Origin: Tepidibacter aestuarii
Lineage (GTDB): Bacteria; Bacillota; Clostridia; Peptostreptococcales; Peptostreptococcaceae
Assembly (NCBI RefSeq): GCF_934924865.1
Contig: NZ_OW235315.1
Coordinates: forward strand, 2,790,001-2,854,000
Direction of reading: 5' to 3'
Length of the DNA stretch: 64,000 nucleotides
Both the position numbers and the translations under genes were made by a program. The notes below the pieces were generated by a model. It was not told the origin of the DNA and did not search any database. It was given only the letters and a program-made list of their open reading frames with translations. Below are positions 47,677 through 57,767 of this stretch, in pieces (positions within the stretch are counted from its first letter, which is position 1; each line of letters begins with the position of its first letter).

Positions 47677-49713
47677 TTATTGCTGTCCCTCAAAATATTT
47701 TTGTAATCCTTTATATATTCCTTCTACTAATTTTTCTTGATACTCTTCAGAATTTAAAAGATTTAACTCATTAGGGTTAGTCAAGAATCCACATTCTATT
47801 AAAACTGCTGGCATCTCTGTGTACTTAATTACAACCAAATTAGGTCTTTTCACTGTTTTTCTATCAGCCGCACCAGTTTGATTTTTAAGTTCCTCATGTA
47901 TTGTCTTAGCTAAAGTCTCATTATCTCTTCCATTTGCATATTCTCCATCATTAGGATAATAAAGAGTTTGTAGACCGTGAATATCAGTTTTATCAACCGC
48001 ATTTATATGTATGCTTATGAATAAATCTGCATCCTTATTGTTTGCCATCTCTGTTCTTTCTTTTAATGCAGGATATGTATCATCAGTTCTAGTCATAATA
48101 GTGTCATATCCATTTTGAATAAGTTTTTCATTTAATATTTTAGATATTGCAAGAGTTAAATCCTTCTCTTTTGTCTTATCTATAGGAGATATAGCTCCAG
48201 GATCTTTTCCTCCATGACCAGCATCTATTGCTATTAAATACTTTCCATTTCTTTGATTTTCTTCTTCATTATAAAGTTTTATTTGTATATTTTTATCATC
48301 TGCATTTAGAACTTTATACATAACCTCATCTTTTAAATATATATTGATCCTAGTATAATCACTTTTTTTGTCTACTTCTATGTTTTCGACAAAATAATCA
48401 TCAACTTCTATTTCTTCATCTTCTGAATCTATATATTTGTTGTCTATATTTATCTTTATTTTGTTTTCCCACTCATCATATTCAATAGTATCTTCTTGTT
48501 CATCTTCACTATTTTCATCATCCTCTATATTTTTTGCAACTTCAAATATAGAATTATAGCTATTAAAATCGTATTTTAAAAATTCATTATCTATATCAAT
48601 TTCTAAAAAGTCAAACAGTATATGTATATTATTTTCATCTTCTGTAATCTTTATATTACTTCTGTCTATACCTTCCTTTAGAGTAAGTACCAATCTAGTT
48701 CTATCTTCGTCTTCATAATAATAAGCTCTATAAGATTTTATATACTCTTCATCGATTTCTTTATCTATACTAGGCATATCATCATATATCTTAGTGTAAT
48801 CCAAATCAAGTACAAGTCTGTTAGGACCTTCTAGGTAAAAACTCTTATATCTATTTTTTAAATCTCTATGTACTATAAATTCTTCTTTATCATTTTTTTC
48901 AAATTTAAATTTAGCATAATTATCTTTTACTTTAAACTTAATAGTTATCATTTCATCATCTTGAGTTATATCGTATTCATCCATATAATTTAAATCAATT
49001 ACAACCCTTGATACCATTGGTTCTTCAGAAAACTGAGATACCCTTATATCCTTTATAACTTGTCCATTAACTATGTACTTGTCCTTAGGTGTAGCCATTT
49101 TAGTATCTTGTATGTCTATAACTAATCTATCTGGATCAACTAAAACTATTTCATTATATGTAGATTTATCACTAACCTTTATTTTAACTTCATCTAAGCT
49201 GTACTCTATATTCTCAAGCTTTGTAAAATCACCTTGACTTTCAAGCAGAACAACTCTATTGGCAGAATCCCAATCAACATTAACACCTAACTGCTCTGAC
49301 ACAAATCTTACAGGAACCATAGTTCTATCGCTTATAAGTTTTGCAGGAACCTTATCAGGAAGAATATATTCCTTTTCATTTACATAAGCTTTATAACTGT
49401 CTATTTTTAAAACTATTTCCTTATCATCTTTTTGTATATGTACTTCATAATTTTTAGCATCCCAGCTTACCTTCGCACCTAAATTTTCAGATACAAGCCT
49501 TACCGGAACTAAAGTTCTATCATTTAATATAACTGGAGGAACGTCGCCTTCAAGATACTTCCCATCAAGCTTGACTTTGGTAATAGGTATTTTCACATTC
49601 TTCCCATCTAAAATAAAGCTTCCTTCCAAAACATCTTCATTCGCATAACCTAAATTAGCCAACAAACAAAACATAACTAAAAATAAAGTAAATATACTAC
49701 CAAGTCTTTTCAC
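47677..49713 (-). CDS. Secreted N-acetylmuramoyl-L-alanine amidase with AMIN domains
   Basis: About 678 residues: signal peptide ending near YA-NED, a copper-amine-oxidase-N-type repeat pair (TLVPVRLVSENLGA and TMVPVRFVSEQLGV, about 60-150), AMIN-type domains at about 160-260 and 270-360, an acidic linker rich in Asp/Glu, and a C-terminal Amidase_3 domain (zinc ligands in DAGHGGKDPGA, SIHINA and LIECGFLTN). It cleaves the amide between MurNAc and L-Ala in peptidoglycan. I chose GTG 49713 with GGGGGG upstream because it gives the signal peptide; ATG 49731 lies before that site. Confidence 0.92.
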   Translation of the reverse strand: MKRLGSIFTLFLVMFCLLANLGYANEDVLEGSFILDGKNVKIPITKVKLDGKYLEGDVPPVILNDRTLVPVRLVSENLGAKVSWDAKNYEVHIQKDDKEIVLKIDSYKAYVNEKEYILPDKVPAKLISDRTMVPVRFVSEQLGVNVDWDSANRVVLLESQGDFTKLENIEYSLDEVKIKVSDKSTYNEIVLVDPDRLVIDIQDTKMATPKDKYIVNGQVIKDIRVSQFSEEPMVSRVVIDLNYMDEYDITQDDEMITIKFKVKDNYAKFKFEKNDKEEFIVHRDLKNRYKSFYLEGPNRLVLDLDYTKIYDDMPSIDKEIDEEYIKSYRAYYYEDEDRTRLVLTLKEGIDRSNIKITEDENNIHILFDFLEIDIDNEFLKYDFNSYNSIFEVAKNIEDDENSEDEQEDTIEYDEWENKIKINIDNKYIDSEDEEIEVDDYFVENIEVDKKSDYTRINIYLKDEVMYKVLNADDKNIQIKLYNEEENQRNGKYLIAIDAGHGGKDPGAISPIDKTKEKDLTLAISKILNEKLIQNGYDTIMTRTDDTYPALKERTEMANNKDADLFISIHINAVDKTDIHGLQTLYYPNDGEYANGRDNETLAKTIHEELKNQTGAADRKTVKRPNLVVIKYTEMPAVLIECGFLTNPNELNLLNSEEYQEKLVEGIYKGLQKYFEGQQ

Positions 49714-49811
49714 TAAACTTCCCCCCAACATCTTATCTTATCCTATTTAAGAATATCATTTAAAATTTTATAATGTCAACTTTGATAAGACTTTGTAATT
49801 TAAATGTAACA

Positions 49812-50792
49812 TTATATAACCTTGTAAAGTTCATCACTTTCAGGAGGGTCTATAACTTCACTGCCATTGTCTATTAAAACCTTACCTGTCTCTATGAATT
49901 CACCTATTACACTAAATGCTATATTTTTTTTATCAAATCTATCTTTTAATAAATCAAACTTATTTTTATCTATACCTATTATCATAGATCCACTAGATAT
50001 AAGTCTAAGTGGATTTATATTGTAGTGATCACATACAAGCTTAGTACTCTCATTAATATGTATTTTATCATTATATATACTGCATCCTAAATCATATAAG
50101 TCACACATTTCCCAAACAGCACCTAAAACTCCACCCTCTGTCACATCATGCATACAGCTAACACCTACTTTGCCAGCTATAATACCTTCTTTAACAACAC
50201 TTACCTTATCAAGTAAAGATTTTCCTTCTTGCACAATAGCCTCTCCAAATATACGCTTTAATTCATCCTCTTTTTCAAAACATATGATTCCAGTTCCTTC
50301 AATACCAGCTCCTTTTGTTAAAATTATCAAATCCCCAATTTTCGGCTTATCTTTATTTATAAGTTCACTTTTGCTCTGCTTTCCAATTCCAGTTGACGAT
50401 ATAACTATTCTGTTGACAGCGTCAGTTATCTCAGTATGTCCACCTATTATATCTACATTCAGCTTATCTGCCTCGCTAGACGCATCAAGCATTATATTCT
50501 TTATCTCTTTCTCTGTAGTTCCAACTGGTGCCATAATAGTAAGCATTATACCTAAAGGGCTAACTCCACTAGATGCTATATCATTACAAGTTATATGAAC
50601 AGCTAACTTCCCTATTTCCTCACTTGTTCCCGTTATAGGGTCAGTGCTCATAACACATACATAATCTCCAAAATCTACACACGCACAATCCTCTCCAACA
50701 TTTGGAGTTACAAGTATTTCTTCTCTCTTTTTATTTAAAGTAGAAAAAATCAACTCTTTTAGCTGATCCGTACTCAATTTACCAACCTTCAT
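49812..50792 (-). CDS. AIR-synthase-fold protein (HypE/ThiL/PurM superfamily)
   Basis: 326 residues. N-terminal ATP-binding half (DCACVDFGD, STDPITG, DIASSGVSPLG, DIIGGHTEIT) and C-terminal half (SCMHDVTEGGVLGAVWEM, SSGSMIIGI) match the PurM fold. It lacks the C-terminal cysteine that HypE uses to make the cyano ligand, and hydrogenase genes are absent here, so it is probably not HypE. GGGGGT precedes ATG 50792. Function unknown; a small-molecule kinase or ligase is plausible. Confidence 0.8.
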   Translation of the reverse strand: MKVGKLSTDQLKELIFSTLNKKREEILVTPNVGEDCACVDFGDYVCVMSTDPITGTSEEIGKLAVHITCNDIASSGVSPLGIMLTIMAPVGTTEKEIKNIMLDASSEADKLNVDIIGGHTEITDAVNRIVISSTGIGKQSKSELINKDKPKIGDLIILTKGAGIEGTGIICFEKEDELKRIFGEAIVQEGKSLLDKVSVVKEGIIAGKVGVSCMHDVTEGGVLGAVWEMCDLYDLGCSIYNDKIHINESTKLVCDHYNINPLRLISSGSMIIGIDKNKFDLLKDRFDKKNIAFSVIGEFIETGKVLIDNGSEVIDPPESDELYKVI

Positions 50793-50841
50793 AACCTACC
50801 CCCTAAAATACAAATTATATAATTATTATATCAAAAAATTT

Positions 50842-50899
50842 GTATGAAGAAGTCTTTATTTGAATATTTTAGAGTTAGACTTTTTTGGAAATTCATACA
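50842..50899 (-). repeat. Hairpin repeat R4, copy b
   Basis: GTATG/CATAC and AAGTCT/AGACTT stems around TTATTTGAATATTTTAGAGT; the order matches copy a at 26484-26524. It lies upstream of the AIR-synthase-like gene. Confidence 0.5.
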
Positions 50900-50940
50900 G
50901 TTTACTAGTTACATTAAAAATTAGGTTTGAAAATCCATTT

Positions 50941-51140
50941 AAAATAAAGGAACTTAAAATGTTAGAGAATGATTTAAATATTTTTTTATAAAACTAGTAT
51001 TACAGTGTTTGAATATCCGTGAAAAGTTCGTTGTCTGACCGTTAGGGAGTTTAGAACTTTTAGGATATTCAATAAGATGTAATACCTAGTTTTATTAAAA
51101 ATATTTAACACATTCGCGGTATTTTAGGTCCCTTTATTTT
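50941..51140 (+). repeat. Long-hairpin repeat, copy C
   Basis: 20-bp arms AAAATAAAGGAACTTAAAAT and ATTTTAGGTCCCTTTATTTT, which pair throughout if two G-U pairs are allowed. The tip is GTCTGACCGTTAGGGAGTTT; CGCGGT precedes the right arm. It abuts the DarT-like gene end. Confidence 0.85.
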
Positions 51141-51171
51141 GAGTTTAAGTATATGAATTTGTTTATTGACT

Positions 51172-51762
51172 TTATATAGTAAAATATTTTCTAAACTCAT
51201 CAAGAGAAAACGCATTATGATCCGAATAAATCTTTATAACTTCTATATCCTCTTTAGGTATATTATCGGCTATTAATATCTCAGCATCATAACATTCACT
51301 CAAATCCCTTCTTACCTTTAAATTATCTTTAAAACTCAAAGATGTATCCCAATATCTTGTAATAACGTCTTTAGCCTTAGTATCTAAATACTTTTTACAG
51401 TATTCAAATCCTTTTATATCTTTCAACGCGAATGGTTCATATATTTCATTTGCTAAGTTTTCATTTGCAATCCAGCACTTATCCTCATTTATTTTTAACG
51501 ATAAAAGAGCACTATGAGAATGAAAATAGTGGTCTTTACTAAAATTAAGACTTGCAAATATAGATTTTTTCCTATCAACCCAACTAGGAATTTTATCTGT
51601 TTTTAATTCCTCTATATAATCGTGAAATCCCTTGTATTTAGTTATATAAGTTATCTTATCATCATATGATATCCCATTTTCTATAACGTATCCTAGGTCT
51701 TTTAAAGATACCACATGATAAACTCTTTTTGTCTTAGTATAATCATCAAATAAAAACTCCAT
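51172..51762 (-). CDS. DarT/ADP-ribosyltransferase-like protein
   Basis: 196 residues, soluble. VYHVVSLKDLGYVIENGI (His16), a basic patch VDRKKSIFASLNF (Arg64) and a C-terminal YDAEILIADNIP (Glu161) follow the order of the NAD-binding His, central Arg and catalytic Glu of DarT/DUF4433-type ADP-ribosyltransferases. AAAGGAGG precedes ATG 51762. No DarG-type macrodomain antitoxin is next to it, so it may be an orphan or target something other than DNA. The match is by motif order, not by a search. Confidence 0.6.
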   Translation of the reverse strand: MEFLFDDYTKTKRVYHVVSLKDLGYVIENGISYDDKITYITKYKGFHDYIEELKTDKIPSWVDRKKSIFASLNFSKDHYFHSHSALLSLKINEDKCWIANENLANEIYEPFALKDIKGFEYCKKYLDTKAKDVITRYWDTSLSFKDNLKVRRDLSECYDAEILIADNIPKEDIEVIKIYSDHNAFSLDEFRKYFTI

Positions 51763-51785
51763 AATATCCTCCTTTGATTCTTTGC

Positions 51786-51822
51786 AAAAAAATAAGAAAG
51801 TATCTCTACTCTCTTATTTTTT
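51786..51822 (-). terminator. Terminator of the opp operon
   Basis: AAAAAATAAGA pairs with TCTTATTTTTT around a loop with a small inner stem; 10 bases past the oppA stop. Confidence 0.85.
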
Positions 51823-51831
51823 ACTAAATTA

Positions 51832-53445
51832 TTATTCTATATTCGCACTATCAAAGTATACTTGACCAAATGGAGATACTGTAACACCTTTGATATTCTC
51901 TTTTAATAACTCTGGATTTGTATAGTAGTAAATTGGAATTACTATATTTTCGTCCATAACCATATCTTCTGCTTGGTGAAGCATCTTATATCTTTGATCT
52001 AAATCTTGAGTCTTCTTAATATCAGTTATAAGCTTATCAAACTCAGGGTTTTTCCATTGTGGATGGTTGTTTCCACTTGTAGATATGAACATATCTAAGA
52101 ATGTCATAGGCTCTAAGTAATCTCCTATCCATCCATCTCTAGCTATTTGGAAGTTTCCTTGAGTTCTAGTTTCTTGGAATACCTTCCACTCTTGATTTTG
52201 AAGATTAACGTTTATATTTAAGTTCTTTTTCCACATTTCTTGAACAGCTTCAGCTATTGCCTTGTGATTTTCATTAGTATTATAGTATACAGTAGTTTCT
52301 GGGAATCCTTCTCCATTTGGATATCCAGCTTCAGCTAATAATTTTTGAGCTTTTTCAACTTGAGCCTCTGGTGTTATACCATAATCTTTAGCATTTTCTG
52401 TAAAATCTTTTCCATCAGGTCCTTTCATTCCCTCTGGTACAAATGTTTTAGCTGGCTTTTGTCCAGCTTTTACAACAACTGTAGTTATAAGATTTCTATC
52501 TATAGCTAGTGATAGAGCTTCTCTAACCTTAGGATCATTAGTAGGCTCTTTAGTTACGTTAAGAGCATAGTAATATATCCCAATGTACGGATGTATTTTA
52601 AAGCTCGGATCATTATTTTCTCTAAGCTGTGGTATTTGAGGTTCTGGAACTTCATCTGCTCCATCTATTTCTCCTGATTCGAATGCTTGGAAAGCTGTTG
52701 TAGCTTCAGTTATCATAGTAAATTCAACACCATCAAGCTTTACTCTATCTGCATCATAGTAATTATCATTTTTAACTATTTCTACAACATTATTTCTTTC
52801 CCATTTAGTCATCTTAAATGGTCCATTGAAAGGTACATTTTCTGGAGTTATAGGCCATGCTTCTGGATTTTTCTCAACTATATCCTTTCTAACTGGGAAG
52901 TAAGTTGGGAAAGCTGTTAATTCTAAGAAGTATGGAGTTGGGGCTATAAGTGTAACTTCTAAAGTCTTTTCATCTAAAGCCTTAACAGCTACATCATCGA
53001 TGCTAGCTTTATTTGCATTAAACTCATTCCCATTTTGGATATAGTATAATTGATATGCATATTCAGCTGCTGTCTTTGGATCTAAAGCTCTTTTCCAAGC
53101 ATACTCGAAATCTTGAGCTGTAACTTTTTGTCCATCAGACCAATTAGCATCTCTTAAATGGAATGTATAAGTTAAATTATCGTCAGATACATCATATGAC
53201 TCTGCCATACCTGGTATAGGCTTATTATTTTCATCAAGTCTCATAAGTCCTTCATAACAGTTTACTAATATAGTAGACCCTTGAACCTCTGCGTTTAAAG
53301 CAGGGTCTAGTGTCTTAGGATCTGATCCTAAATTATACTTTACTGTTTTCTTTGCTTCACCGGCCTGTTCAGTTCCTCCGCCACATCCAGCTAAAGTTCC
53401 TAATGCCAGTACAAGTATCATCATAAATGATAAAACTTTTTTCAA
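51832..53445 (-). CDS. oppA: Oligopeptide ABC transporter, substrate-binding lipoprotein
   Basis: About 537 residues: lipoprotein signal with lipobox LAGC, then an SBP_bac_5 fold (GSDPKTLDPALNAEVQG, WSDGQKVTAQDFEYAWKRA, YIGIYYYALNVTKEP, VREALSLAIDR). TTG 53445 has GGGAGGG six bases upstream and gives the signal peptide. It captures peptides outside the cell. It is last in its operon (oppB-C-D-F-A), a less common order in which OppA follows the permease and ATPases. Confidence 0.93.
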   Translation of the reverse strand: MKKVLSFMMILVLALGTLAGCGGGTEQAGEAKKTVKYNLGSDPKTLDPALNAEVQGSTILVNCYEGLMRLDENNKPIPGMAESYDVSDDNLTYTFHLRDANWSDGQKVTAQDFEYAWKRALDPKTAAEYAYQLYYIQNGNEFNANKASIDDVAVKALDEKTLEVTLIAPTPYFLELTAFPTYFPVRKDIVEKNPEAWPITPENVPFNGPFKMTKWERNNVVEIVKNDNYYDADRVKLDGVEFTMITEATTAFQAFESGEIDGADEVPEPQIPQLRENNDPSFKIHPYIGIYYYALNVTKEPTNDPKVREALSLAIDRNLITTVVVKAGQKPAKTFVPEGMKGPDGKDFTENAKDYGITPEAQVEKAQKLLAEAGYPNGEGFPETTVYYNTNENHKAIAEAVQEMWKKNLNINVNLQNQEWKVFQETRTQGNFQIARDGWIGDYLEPMTFLDMFISTSGNNHPQWKNPEFDKLITDIKKTQDLDQRYKMLHQAEDMVMDENIVIPIYYYTNPELLKENIKGVTVSPFGQVYFDSANIE

Positions 53446-53562
53446 ATGAATCCCTCCCTTTAATATTTTCATTGTATTAAAATATAAAATACATAGTTAA
53501 TATATATTCTATATATTTTAATCAAACCCTCTTTATTTTTTCAATATTCTAAATATTTTGTT

Positions 53563-54543
53563 TTATTCGTATAAGTGACACGCCGTACTATGTCCACTAG
53601 ATACTTCTTTAAGTATCGGTTCAACCTCAGCACACTTTGGCATAGCATACTTACATCTAGTTCTAAATCTGCATCCTGATGGAGGATTAAGCGGACTCGG
53701 AACATCCCCTTCAAGAACTATTCTATTACTTTCTTTTGCTGCATTAGGGTCTGGATGTGGTATTGCAGAAAGTAGCGCCTTAGTATAAGGATGAGCTGGA
53801 TTATTGTATAACTCATCACTTTCTGCTATCTCAACTAATTTCCCTAAATACATAACACCTATTCTATTAGATATATATTTAACCATTGATAAATCATGAG
53901 CTATAAACAGATATGTAAGTCCAAGTTCGTTTTGTAAATCTTCTAGCATATTTACAACCTGCGCTTGTATAGACACATCTAGCGCAGATATAGGTTCATC
54001 TGCTATTATAAATTCTGGTTCTACAGCTAAAGCTCTAGCTATTCCTATACGCTGTCTTTGACCTCCTGAGAATTCATGAGGATATCTCGCAGCGTGGTCT
54101 GGATTAAGACCAACCTTGTCTAATAGGTGGTGTACTCTTTCAAGCTTTTCTTTTCCACTACACATATTGTGTATGTCAAAAGGCTCTCCTATAATATCTC
54201 CAACAGTCATACGTGTATTGAGAGAAGCGTATGGATCTTGGAATATCATCTGTATTTTTTTTCTATATGGCTTTAATTCTTTTTGAGAAAGGTTTGCTAT
54301 ATCCTTTCCCCCGAACATTATTTTTCCAGACGTTGGATCATAAAGTCTTATTATAGTTCTTCCTGTTGTAGACTTACCACAACCAGATTCTCCAACAAGA
54401 CCTAAAGTTTCTCCTTTTCTTATGTGAAAACTTACATCATCAACTGCTTTTACGTATTGAGTTTCTCTAGTTATAAATCCCTTTTTTATAGGAAAGTATT
54501 TTTTTAGATTCTGTACATCTAATAGAATTTCATTTTTATTCAT
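53563..54543 (-). CDS. oppF: Oligopeptide ABC transporter ATP-binding protein OppF
   Basis: 326 residues: Walker [11 protein letters not shown]-loop, signature [15 protein letters not shown], Walker [12 protein letters not shown], His switch, and the C-terminal oligo_HPY segment ([14 protein letters not shown]) with a Cys-rich end ([14 protein letters not shown]) that may bind a cluster. It pairs with OppD to power peptide import. It starts two bases after oppD. Confidence 0.95.
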   Translation of the reverse strand: MNKNEILLDVQNLKKYFPIKKGFITRETQYVKAVDDVSFHIRKGETLGLVGESGCGKSTTGRTIIRLYDPTSGKIMFGGKDIANLSQKELKPYRKKIQMIFQDPYASLNTRMTVGDIIGEPFDIHNMCSGKEKLERVHHLLDKVGLNPDHAARYPHEFSGGQRQRIGIARALAVEPEFIIADEPISALDVSIQAQVVNMLEDLQNELGLTYLFIAHDLSMVKYISNRIGVMYLGKLVEIAESDELYNNPAHPYTKALLSAIPHPDPNAAKESNRIVLEGDVPSPLNPPSGCRFRTRCKYAMPKCAEVEPILKEVSSGHSTACHLYE

Positions 54544-54545
54544 GT

Positions 54546-55568
54546 CTATTTACCCTCCTTTAGGTTTTTATTTATAGCATCTACCTTAGGAGCATCTTTG
54601 TGAAGTAACCAACACATAGATCTGTGATCTTCTTTCACATAAGTATATTCAGGCATTTTGTCTATACATATCTTCATTGCGTATTCACATCTTGCTGCAA
54701 ATGGACATCCTTTAGGAGGCTTTAATAAATCCGGAGGTGATCCAGGTATTGGAATCAATCTTTCTTTATCTTCTTTGTCCGCAAGTTTTGGTATAGATTT
54801 TAAAAGTCCAAGTGTATATGGGTGCTTAGGGTTGTAGAATATATCTTCAGATTTACCCTCTTCTAATATTATTCCTCCGTACATAACTATTATTCTTGAA
54901 CATACGTCTGCAACTACACCAAGATCGTGTGTTATAAGTATTATAGATGTATCTAGCTTATCTTTTAAATCCTTCATAAGTTCAAGTATCTGTGCTTGAA
55001 TAGTAACATCCAGTGCAGTTGTTGGTTCATCTGCTATAAGAAGTTGAGGTTCGCATGAAAGAGCCATAGCAATCATAGCTCTTTGTCTCATCCCCCCTGA
55101 AAACTCATGTGGATATTGATCTATTCTTTTTTCAGGGCTAGGTATACCGACAATATTTAGCATATCTATAGCTTTTTTTCTAGCATCAGACTTAGATATT
55201 TTTTGATGCTTAACTATAGCTTCAATTATTTGATCCCCAACAGTATAAACAGGATTTAGGGAAGTCATAGGATCTTGGAATATCATCGCTATGTCGTTTC
55301 CTCTTATACTCTGCATTTCCTTATCACTTTTCTCTATTAGATTTTCACCATTGAAAATTATATCTCCACCAACTATTTTTCCTGGATGTTGAAGCAACCT
55401 CATAATAGACATAGATGTTACTGACTTTCCACTACCAGATTCTCCAACTATTCCTAATGCTTCTCCTTTATCTAAATGAAAACTTACCCCTCTTATAGCC
55501 TTTACTTCTCCTACATGAGTAAAAAAGGAAGTTCTCAGTTCTTTTAGTTCAAGTAAATGGTCTTTCAT
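54546..55568 (-). CDS. oppD: Oligopeptide ABC transporter ATP-binding protein OppD
   Basis: 340 residues: Walker [10 protein letters not shown], signature [15 protein letters not shown], Walker [12 protein letters not shown], then the oligo_HPY end ([12 protein letters not shown]) and [14 protein letters not shown]. Partner of OppF. GGAGGAG precedes ATG 55568, 15 bases from oppC. Confidence 0.95.
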   Translation of the reverse strand: MKDHLLELKELRTSFFTHVGEVKAIRGVSFHLDKGEALGIVGESGSGKSVTSMSIMRLLQHPGKIVGGDIIFNGENLIEKSDKEMQSIRGNDIAMIFQDPMTSLNPVYTVGDQIIEAIVKHQKISKSDARKKAIDMLNIVGIPSPEKRIDQYPHEFSGGMRQRAMIAMALSCEPQLLIADEPTTALDVTIQAQILELMKDLKDKLDTSIILITHDLGVVADVCSRIIVMYGGIILEEGKSEDIFYNPKHPYTLGLLKSIPKLADKEDKERLIPIPGSPPDLLKPPKGCPFAARCEYAMKICIDKMPEYTYVKEDHRSMCWLLHKDAPKVDAINKNLKEGK

Positions 55569-55583
55569 ATATTTCTCCTCCTT

Positions 55584-56507
55584 TTATTTACGCATACGTG
55601 GATCTAGTGCATCTCTTAATCCATCCCCTAAGAAATTGAATCCTAACATAGTAACTGATATAGCAAGCGATGGGAAGAATAACTGATATGGATATAAACT
55701 TAAAGTTGCTAATGCATCATTAGCAAGTACTCCCCAAGATGCCATAGGAGCTGAAACACCAAGACCGATAAACGATAAGAATGCCTCAGTAAATATGGCA
55801 CTTGGTATTGACATTGTCATAGTTATTATTATAGGTCCCATAGCGTTAGGTATTAAGTGCATAATAAGTATTCTAAAGTCGCCAGCTCCAAGTGTTTTTG
55901 CAGCTAGTACATATTCTTGTTCTTTTAAAGAAAGTATTTGACCTCTAACTATTCTAGCCATATTAATCCAATAAACAGATCCTAAAGCGACTAGTATGGC
56001 CTTAAGGCCCGTTCCCATAACTACCATAAGAAGTATAACGTATAATGTAAGTGGAATAGTGTATAATATATCTACTATTCTCATCATTATATTATCTACT
56101 CTACCTCCAAAATATCCTGCAATTCCTCCGTAAAGTACTCCTATTACAAGATTTATTATAGATGCTACAATTCCTACTGTTAAAGAAATTCTAGCCCCAT
56201 ATAATACTCTAACATATAAGTCTCTACCATGAGAATCTGTACCAAACCAATGTTCAGCACTCGGTGCTTGGTTTGCATTTAATAAGTTTTGATCTGAATA
56301 AGAATATTTAGCAAACATAGGTCCAAATGTAGCTACTAATAGTAAGAATATCAAGAATACTAAAGATCCCATAGCTACTTTATTATTCTTCAAACGTCTC
56401 CATACATCCTGCCAATACGTCATAGAGGGTCTTAATATTTTTTCAGAATCTCTATCCTCTTGGCTCAGCGGTTTCCATAAATTTTTATCTATATTAAGCT
56501 TTTCCAT
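55584..56507 (-). CDS. oppC: Oligopeptide ABC transporter permease OppC
   Basis: 307 residues with six membrane helices, an N-terminal cytoplasmic extension, the AEHWFGTDSHGRDLYVRVL motif and the EAA loop (EYVLAAKTLGAGDFRIL). It forms the membrane pore with OppB. AGGGGGAG precedes ATG 56507. Confidence 0.95.
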   Translation of the reverse strand: MEKLNIDKNLWKPLSQEDRDSEKILRPSMTYWQDVWRRLKNNKVAMGSLVFLIFLLLVATFGPMFAKYSYSDQNLLNANQAPSAEHWFGTDSHGRDLYVRVLYGARISLTVGIVASIINLVIGVLYGGIAGYFGGRVDNIMMRIVDILYTIPLTLYVILLMVVMGTGLKAILVALGSVYWINMARIVRGQILSLKEQEYVLAAKTLGAGDFRILIMHLIPNAMGPIIITMTMSIPSAIFTEAFLSFIGLGVSAPMASWGVLANDALATLSLYPYQLFFPSLAISVTMLGFNFLGDGLRDALDPRMRK

Positions 56508-56520
56508 TAATCACTCCCCC

Positions 56521-57441
56521 TTAGTCATCGTATTTTATTCTAGGATCTATTAATCCATAAAGTAAGTCTACTACAAGTATCATTCCAACTAAGAATACAG
56601 CATAAAAGATTGTAACTCCCATTATAAGAGTGTAGTCTCTATTAGTTATACTCTCAACAAACGATCTACCAAGCCCTGGTACAGCAAATATCTTTTCTAT
56701 AACGAAAGATCCTGTTAAAAGTCCTGCTGCAAGAGGACCTATGTAAGTAACTATAGGTATCAAAGCATTTTTAAGAGCGTGTTTAAATATTACTACTCCT
56801 TCGCTCAATCCCTTAGCTCTAGCAGTTCTTATATAATCTTGCGATACAACCTCAAGCATACTAGATCTTGTAAGTCTAGCTATAAACGCAAAAGAATAAG
56901 ATGCAAGCGCAATACTTGGCATTATCATATGTCTAAACGTTCCCCATCTAGCTGCAGGTAATACATGCAATTTAACTGCAAATACGTATATCATCAATGT
57001 GGCTATAACGAAGCTCGGTATGGTGACTCCCAGTATGGCAATAAACATTACTCCACTATCTACCCATGTTCCTTGCTTTAATGCCGCTATAACTCCAAGC
57101 GGAACTCCTATTAATAATATTATAGCTATAGCTATAACTCCCAATTGAGCCGATGCTGGGAATGTTTGTGCTATTATGTGATTTACAGTCTCACCTTTAA
57201 TTTGATAAGACGGACCTAAATCTCCCTTTAAGATGTTTTTAAGATAAGTTGTGTACTGAACAAATACAGGTTCATTTAAATGATATTTTTCATTAAGTGC
57301 TGCTTCTATTTCTGGAGGTAACTTTTTCTCACCTGTAAAAGGGCCTCCCGGAATAGTATGCATAAGTACGAAAGTAATAGTTATGATAAAAAATAAGGTT
57401 ATCAGCATTGATATTAACCTTTTAACAATATAACGACCCAC
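56521..57441 (-). CDS. oppB: Oligopeptide ABC transporter permease OppB
   Basis: 306 residues, six membrane helices; motifs GRYIVKRLISMLITLF, the periplasmic-loop GGPFTGEK, and the EAA loop (DYIRTARAKGLSEGVVIFKH). GTG 57441 with AAAGGAG upstream. First gene of the opp operon, preceded by the promoter at 57512-57540. Confidence 0.95.
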   Translation of the reverse strand: MGRYIVKRLISMLITLFFIITITFVLMHTIPGGPFTGEKKLPPEIEAALNEKYHLNEPVFVQYTTYLKNILKGDLGPSYQIKGETVNHIIAQTFPASAQLGVIAIAIILLIGVPLGVIAALKQGTWVDSGVMFIAILGVTIPSFVIATLMIYVFAVKLHVLPAARWGTFRHMIMPSIALASYSFAFIARLTRSSMLEVVSQDYIRTARAKGLSEGVVIFKHALKNALIPIVTYIGPLAAGLLTGSFVIEKIFAVPGLGRSFVESITNRDYTLIMGVTIFYAVFLVGMILVVDLLYGLIDPRIKYDD

Positions 57442-57511
57442 AATATCACTCCTTTATTATCAGATTATTTTTACATATGATTTTTTTTTTGCGATAATTT
57501 CATTTTTATAT

Positions 57512-57540
57512 ATATTATATTATTTTACCGTTTAATGCAA
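57512..57540 (-). promoter_or_regulatory. Promoter of the opp operon
   Basis: TTGCAT (57535-57540) and TAATAT (57512-57517) on the minus strand with a 17-base spacer, about 70 bases before oppB. The rest of the gap 57442-57764 holds only AT-rich sequence and the gatB terminator; an open frame on the plus strand there looks accidental. Confidence 0.6.
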
Positions 57541-57743
57541 GAACTGTTTTCTTCCAGTTTCATTCATTTTTCAACATTCTTTAAAAAATTTCACTTTTAT
57601 ACAGTACGTAGACATGTGTATTTTTGCATAATCACGATTCCATATTCTTTTTTTCTGAAAAATATCGTTTTCTCGACAATTTATATTTCTAATTTAACTT
57701 TCACTATATTATTAAAAAATTTTCCTAATTTTATATAAAAAAA

Positions 57744-57767
57744 TAAGAGTGGGAATTCCCACTCTTA
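57744..57767 (-). terminator. Terminator overlapping the gatB stop
   Basis: Perfect 24-base palindrome (TAAGAGTGGGAA and mirror) followed on the minus strand by TTTTTTT. Confidence 0.9.

Noticed and set aside
57535..57738. Open frame of 67 codons on the plus strand
   Set aside because: No ribosome site, runs over the opp promoter and into the gatB terminator; AT-rich chance ORF.
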